IMG/VR virus record: IMGVR_UViG_3300027793_000108
Span: 1 to 54,040 of that record
Source: a virus
Length of the DNA stretch: 54,040 bases
Reading direction: 5' to 3' (one strand)
Of the stretch, positions 24,914 through 34,300 are shown piece by piece. The position numbers and the translations under genes were made by a program. The number at the start of each line of letters is the position of its first letter. Position 1 is the stretch's first letter. Below the pieces are notes generated by a model. The model saw nothing but the letters and a program-made list of their open reading frames with translations, was not told the origin of the DNA and did no database searches.

Positions 24914-25333
24914 TTAGTTCTGTGCAGTAATAGTGGAAGCACTCAGCGAAAAAGTACCGTTGTTACTGATTTGATCAGTTCCGAAGTCAATAACTGCAAC
25001 TAGTTCGTCAGCCGTTGCAACGCCACCACGATCCTTGTAGATAACCGCTTTACGAGCGGTAATCGTTGAGGATGCCCAAGAGACTGCACCGAAAGTTGTG
25101 ACGACACGATTGTTCGTAGTATCGACTGCGGCTACAGTCACAGTAGTGACGGCACCTTTTGTCGTATAACCTGTGCCTACGACTTCGTTAGTGATATCAG
25201 AGCGTTTTGTATGAGTATCCTGATTCTCGGTGTACGCCGAGGTAGTTAGCAGAATGCGAAAAGTGTCAGTGTCTAGGTCGATCGCACCTGTGGCGAGATC
25301 GCGAAGAAAACTGTTATAGACGAAACTTGGCAT
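24914..25333 (-). CDS. Small virion structural protein
   Basis: Product of 139 residues beginning MPSFVYNSFLRDLATGAIDLDTDTFR. This is a widespread phage protein found just before tail fibre genes, with a predicted beta-sandwich and many Thr/Val. Its role is not established; a fibre attachment or baseplate cap is plausible. AAAGGAA lies about nine bases before the ATG. Confidence 0.62.
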   Translation of the reverse strand: MPSFVYNSFLRDLATGAIDLDTDTFRILLTTSAYTENQDTHTKRSDITNEVVGTGYTTKGAVTTVTVAAVDTTNNRVVTTFGAVSWASSTITARKAVIYKDRGGVATADELVAVIDFGTDQISNNGTFSLSASTITAQN

Positions 25334-25346
25334 CGAGTTATTCCTT

Positions 25347-25745
25347 TCAGGTGTCTAGGTTTGAGCCTTCGGTTACTTGGACATCAGCTTGAGCAACAAC
25401 CTCTTGAAAATTAGGAGCTGCACGAACTTCGATATCCATGATAATCTTCTTCCTGAGAGGAAAAAGCCTACTCTCCGAGTATGATACATCAATTGCCACC
25501 TTCCCTGCAACCCTGTCAAGGTAGGTGACTTCCTTGTAGAAAAATGGAGTCGCCTCACCCTTAACTTTAGCAGAAGCAAAGACTGAAAAGGAAGTGAGGT
25601 CCTTAGCGGGAGGTAGCGGTGGAGCAGGAGAAGGATAGTAGCTAGATAGCGGTGGAATATCCCCATCCACAATATTCAAAATCACACGGCGCTGTGAGCC
25701 ATGCAAAATACTCATTGGGAAAGTAGGGATTTCTACATCACTCAT
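25347..25745 (-). CDS. Hypothetical structural protein (Ig-like, Pro-rich insert)
   Basis: Product of 132 residues. ATG 25745 overlaps the preceding stop (ATGAGTGA). After about 30 residues there is a proline-rich stretch (SSYYPSPAPPLPPAKD), then a beta-rich domain. The domain pattern recalls the beta-sandwich modules found at the base of tail fibres (BppU-like), but the similarity is weak. It is between the coiled-coil membrane protein and fibre genes, so tail or lysis roles are both open. Confidence 0.5.
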   Translation of the reverse strand: MSDVEIPTFPMSILHGSQRRVILNIVDGDIPPLSSYYPSPAPPLPPAKDLTSFSVFASAKVKGEATPFFYKEVTYLDRVAGKVAIDVSYSESRLFPLRKKIIMDIEVRAAPNFQEVVAQADVQVTEGSNLDT

Positions 25746-26148
25746 TGACAACTAAGCCTTTCATTTTTGTGAGAGGCTCTATAAAATCAAGTTGACTAAT
25801 GATCAGAACACAGAAACCGCCTCCTGCTAAAAATGCTAGACCTACGATCACGGCCATGGGAATTGGACCCATATACCAAGGCGGGTTCTTACCAGCTTCC
25901 ACACTGGCTTTTACGATTCCTACTTCTGTTCTCACAGAAGAAATATCTTCGGCCATCTTTTGACGATTTTGATCAGCACTTTCGAACTTTGATCGGAGTT
26001 CATCAATCTTTGTGTCAGTATGGTCCATGCGGTCACCAAGCCGCTCGATGTGAAGAATTATTGTTTGAAGTAATTGAGAATGAGAAATCTCCTCATTTGT
26101 GAGGCGATTATTTTGAGTCTTTCGTAAGGAAGAAACACCTTCGGACAT
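25738..26148 (-). CDS. Coiled-coil plus transmembrane protein, XhlA-like (lysis associated)
   Basis: Product of 136 residues. Residues about 20-85 form a coiled coil (LQTIILHIERLGDRMDHTD, then repeats of DELRSKFESAD type). A membrane segment follows at about 95-118 (MAVIVGLAFLAGGGFCVLII), and a short tail. Coil-then-membrane is the plan of XhlA/BhlA-type holin partners. It lies directly downstream of the endolysin, across a hairpin. Alternative: a membrane tether for host exclusion. Confidence 0.6.
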   Translation of the reverse strand: MSEGVSSLRKTQNNRLTNEEISHSQLLQTIILHIERLGDRMDHTDTKIDELRSKFESADQNRQKMAEDISSVRTEVGIVKASVEAGKNPPWYMGPIPMAVIVGLAFLAGGGFCVLIISQLDFIEPLTKMKGLVVNE

Positions 26149-26271
26149 CGATGGAGCCTTTCAAGAGTAAACGTATAGTTGAAAGGACCAGTTCTGCACC
26201 GCTACTCTGGTCTGACTTGCTAAAGCATTAGCTGAATGTTTAGCAGTAAAAATAACCAGAGGCAAGTAAAT

Positions 26272-26297
26272 CCGTCTAGCAACAAAGTCACTAGACG
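26272..26297 (-). terminator. Hairpin after the endolysin gene
   Basis: Perfect 8-bp stem CCGTCTAG/CTAGACGG with a ten-base loop, just after the endolysin stop. The following minus-strand sequence (ATTTACTT) is only moderately T-rich, so termination may be partial. Confidence 0.5.
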
Positions 26298-26304
26298 GTC
26301 TACA

Positions 26305-27120
26305 TTAGATATCTTTCAAGTAGTTAGAATGTACCCAACCACTTTCATTTGAGTTTAGTTCAACTTTAAACCAAGAGTTCTTGCGGTCTAGGCAAACAAC
26401 TTTCAATTTATCCGGGAGGACTCTAAGAACCTTGAAAGTAGTAGCTGGTCCCGTACGAAGATTTACTCCTCCTGGAGCGTCTACTTGCCAGTAATCAGCT
26501 TCGTCCGAGTCACGATTACTGTTTAGCTTGCTTTGCCAAACGCGCATGGGGGCCGCTGGTCCAGGGTCGGTCTTGCGACTCGGGGCGACGTCTTCATGAC
26601 CAATTACCTCTACTAGCGTAGGGTAGCTAGCCTTTAGGGCAGTAATAAGGTCGCCCACGGCTCGCACTTGCTCAGGTGTGTAAGCTTCCCAAGCTCTGCG
26701 AACATTTTCGTTCTTATGCTCAGCAAGAACAACCCTGTTAGGATGAACTGCTGCCCCTGAACTTGAGTAGTACATTCCGTCCGCGCGACTAGAGAGGATT
26801 CCCCAATTGGCAATCTCAATGCCGATTGTAAAATTGTTAGCCCCAACTCGACCTTTCCACGAGGAGCGTCCTGCGTGAAAAGCTACACGAGTAAACGGTA
26901 CGCACTGAATGATGGAGCCATCGCGATCTACGATTACGTGAGCAGAAGCTTTTGCTGCGGGGTTTTGAAACCACTCAGCAGAACTTTGAGCTGTAGCTCC
27001 ACCAGTGAAATGGATTATGATTGCTGTCGGAGTTGGCAAAGCTCCTCCGTAGGAGGCCGATTCTTCAAACGGCACTCCTACTAGCTTACCTTGTCTGATG
27101 ACTAAGGGCTGTCCCAACAT
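26305..27120 (-). CDS. Endolysin: N-acetylmuramoyl-L-alanine amidase with C-terminal SH3-like domain
   Basis: Cleaves the bond between muramic acid and the peptide in murein. Product of 271 residues. The Amidase_2 domain (residues about 30-195) has the zinc ligands His37 (AIIIHFTGG), His175 in GHED and Asp185 in KTDPGPA. Residues about 210-271 form a bacterial SH3 domain (VNLRTGPATTFKVLRVLP, WVHSNYLKDI). There is no signal peptide, so release needs a holin. The ATG overlaps the stop of the previous gene (TAATG). This is the usual amidase size for a Gram-negative phage with a cell-wall-binding domain. Confidence 0.94.
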   Translation of the reverse strand: MLGQPLVIRQGKLVGVPFEESASYGGALPTPTAIIIHFTGGATAQSSAEWFQNPAAKASAHVIVDRDGSIIQCVPFTRVAFHAGRSSWKGRVGANNFTIGIEIANWGILSSRADGMYYSSSGAAVHPNRVVLAEHKNENVRRAWEAYTPEQVRAVGDLITALKASYPTLVEVIGHEDVAPSRKTDPGPAAPMRVWQSKLNSNRDSDEADYWQVDAPGGVNLRTGPATTFKVLRVLPDKLKVVCLDRKNSWFKVELNSNESGWVHSNYLKDI

Positions 27121-27380
27121 TAGATCGAACCTACGGGAGCTGGTTGTCCCATCATCAGATGAGGCGGCACAGTTATTGGGTTAGGGCGATACAGGCGAAT
27201 CGTGTTCGCTATACTTTGTAACTCGGGAGGAGGTGAGCCTAGCCAATACTTATCTACGGCTTCCTCCCCTTGAATCATCTCGATAACCTCATTCAGTTTC
27301 TCATCGATAACTTCTGTATAAGCTTTTCTAGAAGCTTTAAAGATTTCTCGAGCTTCATCGATTTTCTCTTCTTCAGTCAT
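27120..27380 (-). CDS. Short protein between spanin and endolysin
   Basis: Product of 86 residues. Residues 1-45 are a charged helix (EEEKIDEAREIFKASRKAY); the rest is Pro-rich and ends PPHLMMGQPAPVGSI. ATG 27380 has GAGGAG upstream and overlaps the o-spanin stop by eight bases; an earlier TTG in frame is less likely. No membrane segment. Function unknown, but it is inside the lysis cassette and its stop is coupled to the endolysin start. Confidence 0.55.
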   Translation of the reverse strand: MTEEEKIDEAREIFKASRKAYTEVIDEKLNEVIEMIQGEEAVDKYWLGSPPPELQSIANTIRLYRPNPITVPPHLMMGQPAPVGSI

Positions 27381-27654
27381 TAGTTTTCTCCTCAAGTTTA
27401 AGGCAGGATTGCCTTATTGCAACACGCTCGTCAAACAAGTCTCTAGCCCACACGGCGTATTCAGTGACTATGAATGTTCGGGCTTCTTTAAATACCAAAA
27501 CGTCAGTTTCTGGTATAGGTTCATTTGCCGGTAACGTTTTCGCTAGCGGAGGGCAGGCGAACTTAGTTACTACTATTTGTCTTTCTCCCAGCGAGGAGGA
27601 GGTCTCGCAAGCTGTACACATCAGGATTATCAGTAAGGGGACAAGTTTGTTCAT
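27373..27654 (-). CDS. o-spanin (Rz1-like outer-membrane lipoprotein)
   Basis: Product of 93 residues with a lipoprotein signal (MNKLVPLLIILMCTAC), the lipid-accepting Cys being residue 16. It begins inside the i-spanin gene, in another frame, with 92 bases of overlap, the nested Rz/Rz1 arrangement. The outer-membrane lipoprotein would bind the i-spanin through the periplasm to fuse the membranes after endolysin action. It is longer than many Rz1 proteins and not proline-rich throughout. Confidence 0.78.
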   Translation of the reverse strand: MNKLVPLLIILMCTACETSSSLGERQIVVTKFACPPLAKTLPANEPIPETDVLVFKEARTFIVTEYAVWARDLFDERVAIRQSCLKLEEKTND

Positions 27655-28000
27655 TGAGAATCCTCACCTCAGCGGGAACTTTAACATAAACTTTCCTAGG
27701 AGGAACAGCTAGCCCTGCTCGGACTTCAGATACACGATTCAGGCACCAAGATGCTTTCTTTTGAAGAGTGTCAACAGCGTCGTCGGACAATGTATCCAAT
27801 GATTTAACTAACTGATCATTAGATTGTTGTGCAGTAAACAGGTCAGACTGAAGTTTTTGTTTTGCAACATTCGCCTTAGAAAGTTTATCAATTAGCTCAG
27901 TCTTATCTTTCTTCAAAGTCTTTATCTCAGAATCCTTCAAGAAGATAGCTGTAGAAAAGGCCCCTATGACAACCGTTAGAATGATTAGTTGAATTTTCAT
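27563..28000 (-). CDS. i-spanin (Rz-like)
   Basis: Product of 145 residues. An N-terminal membrane anchor (residues about 4-21, QLIILTVVIGAFSTAIFL) is followed by a long coiled coil (SEIKTLKKDKTELIDKLSKA onward) through the periplasm. The C-terminal half carries two Cys residues (SWCLNRV and EQTCPL) suitable for a disulfide-linked dimer. AAGGAG lies five bases before the ATG. It pairs with the nested lipoprotein and shows a Gram-negative host. Confidence 0.8.
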   Translation of the reverse strand: MKIQLIILTVVIGAFSTAIFLKDSEIKTLKKDKTELIDKLSKANVAKQKLQSDLFTAQQSNDQLVKSLDTLSDDAVDTLQKKASWCLNRVSEVRAGLAVPPRKVYVKVPAEVRILNEQTCPLTDNPDVYSLRDLLLAGRKTNSSN

Positions 28001-28015
28001 AAAGGCTCCTTATTA

Positions 28016-28201
28016 TCAGCACTGAGGAATTGGACGGCCTTGATCGTCACGTTGTCCAAGTTCTTCGCAGGTAAGAGAGTCTATTTGCTCAACTGTGTTA
28101 GTAGCCAATGAAGACGCTGGCTCACCACTAGAGCAGGCAGTAAGTGTTGCGAACAAGAAGACAGTAAGAATACCGTACAGATACTTTGTGATATTTTTCA
28201 T
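28016..28201 (-). CDS. Small lipoprotein
   Basis: Product of 61 residues starting MKNITKYLYGILTVFLFATLTAC, with a lipobox ending at Cys23, then a short Ser/Ala/Glu-rich tail. ATG 28201 follows GGAGAG. It is the first gene after the lysis-unit promoter. It may protect the cell from further infection at the surface, as small phage lipoproteins do, or assist spanins. Confidence 0.62.
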   Translation of the reverse strand: MKNITKYLYGILTVFLFATLTACSSGEPASSLATNTVEQIDSLTCEELGQRDDQGRPIPQC

Positions 28202-28249
28202 ATAGCTCTCCAAGGCTTTTTGAAGTAGTGTTTGATTACACTAAAGGAG

Positions 28250-28278
28250 ACTTTACTAGCTTTACCAGTCCGATGCAA
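28250..28278 (-). promoter_or_regulatory. Candidate late promoter of the lysis unit
   Basis: Minus-strand TTGCAT and TAAAGT are separated by 17 bases. The TTGC-N2 -35 and spacing agree with the two better sites before the coat and tail tube genes (47019-47047, 43581-43609), though the -10 is weaker. It lies in the only gap between the tail-tip gene and the lysis genes. Confidence 0.5.
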
Positions 28279-28308
28279 GTTACTTTCTTTAATATCCGAT
28301 CTCCCGAG

Positions 28309-31300
28309 TTACGTTGGCGCGAAAATATCAAATGTAAAGTTTCCTGGCAAAGATACGACACTCGACTGACTTGTTGTCGTGTAATTTACCCCAGCAAAAG
28401 CTGTGATTGCCCCGACTGTTGGGTGTAACCCGAATTCTTGGGACCCGTGTTGGCCGATTGCCGGAAGCACTGCTGTAGAAGTCGCTGCTTGACCTGTGAC
28501 AGTTGCTGGTGGAGTAGTTCCATAGAAACTTTCAAATGCGACACCGACAGAATAGGCGACCACCCAACTAGACCCTGAATTGTAGTACACGTCAAACTCG
28601 CCGTAGTATTCTGCATACCAAGATGAGCCTCCAAAGAACTCTTGAGAAACTTTATCGAGAGTCGCTGTCCAGGAGTAAGTGTAGCTATTACCGTCTGCAT
28701 CGGCTGTAGTAGGCTTATGAGCACGCCACTGTGGAGTACCTCCCACATTTGAACCAGCACCCGAGGACTGTGCTGTTGGGGTTCCTGCTGTGAATTTCTT
28801 AGCTCTAATCGTAAAGCCTGATGCGGACAAATTAGTAGCTGAAATGTCATAAGTCTCGTTAGCAGCAAGCGCAGGAGGTTGCAGAACAACAGGTCGGATC
28901 AGTGGAATACCACCATAGGCGGGAGAAAATGTAAATGAGGCTCCGTCTGCTCCTGACACTGAGTTAGGTCTTAACTGTACGCGATGTGAAGGACCACCTC
29001 CATCTGGAACGACATTAAGTGTTCTAACAAGTGCATCGTTAATCTGAGTTTGGCCCCCCACGACACGGAACGGAACAATGTTCGATCCACCAACCGATTG
29101 GTAAATCCGGAAATCATCAGCTGTAATTTGAAAATTCGTTAGGACACCATTGTTGTCCATAACGAAACCACCTTTTCGACCGTTTACTTCCGTCTGAGTT
29201 CCGGAGATAGCGTAAGCGCGTCCATAGGCATCTACACTCACCGAGGAGAATTGTGCAACTTGGGCAGAATTCGTGAAAGCAGTAGCGATCGGCCCACACT
29301 CTACCTTGATCATGTTGAACACTAAATCTTGGTAACTACCCGATGAAGGCCACTCGCGTATGAATACTACACGAAGTCTTCCATTAGTAAACGATCCAGG
29401 GAAAGTACCAACTGCAGACTGTCTAGTGCCTCCACTATTCAAAGTCATAGTTTGGCTTATATAGAGACTTGTTGAATTATCAGCAGACCTAAAATCGAGG
29501 AAGGCGTACAGTCTGTCCCCAACGGTGGCAGTTCCGCCGTAGCCGTAGCACGAAAAAGTAAACTGTTGCCCCGTACTAAACGTCATAGCTTCAGGCAAAT
29601 CAAAACTATAACCTTCGTTCATTGCAGAACCACCGGAGGCTCGTGCTCTATAGTACACTAAACCACCAACTCCAGAGGAAAAAGTTGATGTTATAGGTGT
29701 TCCAGCCCAACCCAATTGCGAGGGTGTTCGATTGGCTATAGGCGTAGGGTATGGAAACAGGTTTGGATTACCGTTGACGCTTGCTGTTAGGACTGTAATT
29801 TGTGAAGCTAAGGTGCTGTCAGCCGAAGCGCGGGCAGTTTCTTCTGTTGCAATACGTGACTGAAGTCCTGAGCTAGAGGTGTTTGCCATCTGAGCTTCAA
29901 GAGTTGTCGCTCTAGTTGCTAAGGCGCTGTCAGCCGAAGCGCGGGCAGTTTCTTCTGTTGCAATACGTGACTGAAGTCCTGAGCTAGAGGTGTTTGCCAT
30001 CTGAGCTTCAAGAGTTGTCGCTCTAGTTGCTAAGGCGCTGTCAGCCGAAGCGCGGGCAGTTTCTTCTGTTGCAATACGTGACTGAAGTCCTGAGCTAGAG
30101 GTGTTTGCCATCTGAGCTTCAAGAGTTGTCGCTCTAGTTGCTAAGGCGCTGTCAGCCGAAGCGCGGGCAGTTTCTTCAGTAGTGATTCTTGCACCTACAC
30201 TCGCGGCTGCTCCACGCGCTGCGCGAAGTTCTATCTCACTATCTGAAGCAGGACGAATTGAACATTTATGCCAAGTGATGTCCCTAGTTGTTGAGGAAAT
30301 ATCACCAAAACCGTTCCAGCCAGTCATAGCAAAGATTTGAGCTACATTAGCGGTATTGATAAGTTGCACTAGCTTAGCAAATCTATAGCGTCGTCCCGGA
30401 GTTCCTGCACCATGAACAGTACCATTCACATCAGGTTCTGACCAAAATCCATAAGATGTGCTGTCTGTTATGCCGGACACACCGTATTGTATGTAAACGC
30501 CTGAGCCATTCAAAGTCCCACTGTTCAGACGAATATCGGCTTCGAGTACATGCCAGCCTTGAGTAAGGACTCCGTTTATACTTTGGAGAATTCCCCAGTC
30601 TGCTCCAGTCGTTCCTTTTGCTTGCCGATAAGCAAAAGGGCTAGTGTCACCCGTTACTTTGGTGTTGGTAAGGCCGTTAGCCCAGTCTGACCAATCCTCG
30701 GGAATCGTACCGCTTGTCCCTGACCACGTTGAGAACGTTGGATTTTTATTCAACGCCTCTGGTAAAGGATAACGAACAACTGCTTCGATTGTCGTAGCTC
30801 TTCCTGCTAGAACTGAGTCGGCATTGATCCGAGCAGTCTCTTCGGCTGAGATTCGAGCTGCTACTGTTCCATAAGTTCCTCGAGCTGCAACAACTTCACT
30901 TTTCGTGTTTGTAATATCCGTTTGTGCAGTAGTGTCTAGGTCATTGAGATTTAGAGGACGACTAGTCACGCTAGTCCAAGATGCAGTCAGGGCCGCATTG
31001 GAAACACTTCCTAGGAGATCCGAGAATGTCCTACGTGCACCAATTACTTCAGTAATCGTAGTATTAACCTCTATGGGCATTTCGGTTGTCGTAGTGACAC
31101 GAGTAGATAAAGTTAATTCAGCACTAGCTGCCCAAGCGTTATTTGCACGAGTAAAAGAGTCCGCATAAGCTACACGGGCCTTAAGAGTTGTTCCTTGCGT
31201 AACAGGTACTCTAATATCTGCTTCTGTTGTAACAAACGTAGGTGCTTGTGTTTGGTCAAAAGTAGAAGTATAGACCCAAATTAAAATGCGGGTGAAGTCT

Positions 31301-34300
31301 GGGACATTCGTTGGAATTGGTACACGAATATTAGCTTCTGACAATCCTGGAGTAACTATTATTCCTGTTGGTGCCGAAGGCACAGGATTGTCGAAAGTCT
31401 GACTAATTGCGCCGCTTAAATTTCCATCAGTGTCACGCAATCGCACACTGATATTCAACGAAGGCTCGGGAATACCTGTTCCACTGATCCGTGCGTTGAG
31501 TTGTTCAGTAAGGCGGAAGTTTCTCTGTGTCGTGTAGTAAGTCCCTAACAGGACCGCACCTTTACGAACTTCAATTACATAGTCTCGAAAGTACGGGTCT
31601 TCGTAAGAAGCGTCTACGATCCCACTTGGGGCAACGACATCCCATTCAACACGTAATTCTGACTCAGCAAAAGTAGTAACTCCTGGAGAGGCACCTGTCA
31701 CACGGAGGTTAGCTAATGTAGCAATCGTACGAGCACGCCCAGTAAAAGTCTGGCTTGCGCTGACTCCAACTGAAGTCCTGTTGAGAAAATCGTTTGCAGT
31801 TACAATGACCTCATAAACGCCTTCACCTTGATACGGTATTTCAGCATTATCGGAAGGCGATACAGATTCTGTCCAAACACCGTTTTTGTAACGATATTGA
31901 ATCTTATAATCTTTGACGAATACAGAGTCTGAAGCTGTGAACCTGACTTGAATTTTCTCAATATTACCAGCTCTTTCGGAAACTAAGACTCGCGTCATAG
32001 TAATTCCAGTGACAGGCGCTGGACGAATACTGGGATCGTAAAGAGAAGTTACTGGCTCTGGGACAGCAAGATTGGAGTCAATCACACTGAACTTGGCCGT
32101 GGTGTATTTCACACAAAGGAAACTCAGAACGCCATCTTCACCGTCTTCCTCGCTAATAGACTCCACGGACCATAGTGAAGGGGCAATCTGTGTAGAGGTA
32201 ATACAGAAAACAGTGTTCAAGCTTCCCAGTGGAGTAGCAGGTAACGCGGTAGACCAGGAGACGTTTGCAGTATTTGTACTTCCCGTTCCATTCAAGGCTC
32301 TGCTTTGAAGAGTTCCATCGGGCATCGTGATATGTATAGTGTACGTTACACCCGATTGAAATTGAAAAGCTGAATCCATGGTCGCGGTTGTAGTGGTGCA
32401 GGATACCAGCCTACCTCCGTGCCGATACCCAATTTCGTTGACATCGGAAACCATGATCACATTTCCTGGCAGGATATCTGCTAGGTCGTAGTAACCTTTA
32501 AACGACACCATTTCATCGTTGTATTGTTCACTGAAGACTACCCAACGGCCAAACTCTAAAGCCTGTCTAGCGCTAGTTGAACCTTCGGCAATGACGTTTC
32601 TAGGGCGTCTTCCCTTACTCGCAAGTGATGTTGCGTTTTCTGCGACAACGAGTGTCTCTTTCCAGCCGTCATTAGGCTCAATATACGAACAGTAAGCAAC
32701 GTTACGGATATCCTCTTCGGCAACTTGCGAATAAGAAAAAGTTCCATCAATCACGTTAGCATTAGTGACAATGCGAACAGGGTTTTTAACAGTATCCTGC
32801 GATAGCATGATACCGCCTTTACCCCAAATTAGTTTACCTCTAAAGGAAGAGGCAACTGCTTGAAGAAAAGGCATCGTGGATTGACGTTCGCGAAGCCATT
32901 TAGAGTACGTGTATCTTGGCTCTGTTCCGCCTTTGCCATCGGTTACACTTTGATCACAAACTACAGCCGGTCCGTAAAACGAGTAACGATCAATGATCGT
33001 ACGGGGAATTTGATTTCCTAATCCCCAAGTCTTGTTGGTTAAAAGACCCCATAAAATCCAAACAGGATTGTTTGTCCAAGCCATCTTGAACGTACCATTC
33101 CAGACGCCTGTGTAGATGCGAGTTTCTGGATCATAGTTTGTGGGGACTTCAGTGATAACACCTTTCAATAAATAACCACGCTCAGGTATAGAATCTCCAA
33201 ATAGCCTAGCGTAAGCTTTCAAGCCAACAACTGCTCGCATCGGATAAGTTAATTTGGCATCGATTATCTCTGAATACGAGCTGAAGAACATGTCGTTTTG
33301 AACAGCGACACTTACAGGATCAGGACTCGTACGTTCTACTCGAACTTGGTAGGGATGACCTCCGACAGGTAACGCAATTGAGTAACTCTTTTCAGTGGGG
33401 GAGGTGAATTTTTGAGCAAACGTAGTATCCACAACTGTCTGTGCAGAACCTCCATTTGGGATAATGTAAATCTTATAGGAAACACTAGAACCGTTCAAAT
33501 CCCCGTTTTCGGGATTTTGTTCAGTCATAGAATTCCAACGTAGGGTTACTATTACTCTATCAAGCGGAGCCGAGGGATTATTTGCCAGTGTTCTTGTGAC
33601 AGTATTGTTTGTTCCAAACGAGACTTTTACGTTAACTGAAACAGGATTTGAAACTTCGTCAAAACCGCTAAGGTGGTCCTGTTCAGCAAGACCCCAACGA
33701 TTCTGCATCTCAACACCACGCATGTTGAAACTAAGGTCTGGGTTTTGAACAGGGGTTCTGTCAAGATACACGTTGCGGAAAGGGTCGCTAGGGTAAACAA
33801 ACCCTTCAATCTCACCCGAAGAAATGATTTCGACTAGCTTAGCTACGGCTTCTGTTTGATAGGTAGTAGGCGCTTCACGTGCTGCACGCGCAGTAGAGCC
33901 TCCTCCTTTACCGGACTTCAGGCCACCAATCGCATTGTCAAACTGAGGATATCCGTAGTTGGGAAAAGTAGGGTCAATGCTGTTATTAACATCAGCATTC
34001 ATCAACTCGATAACTTCTATCCCAGAAGAGGCCACATGCGATCCACATAAGATAGGTCCGCCTAACGCCAATGGTTCTGCATAGCCGTCTTGATCTACGT
34101 TAGAAGTAGAGTTAAACAGGTAAGAGTCTGCATTCTCAATCCGCTGGTCGGCACTTCCCAATTGAGGGCTAGGGGAAAGAAGAGCAGTTACACCGCCTAA
34201 GAATAGGACAGCACCTGCTCCCTGTAAAGCAAGTGCGAGCCCAGCTACCGCTCCCACGCCTGGAATAAACGACAAGGCAACTAACGCGATAGCCGCGATA

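Noticed and set aside
29808-30178. CRISPR-like array
   Set aside because: Units are 111 bp, direct and contiguous with no unique spacers, and lie in frame within the tail-tip gene.
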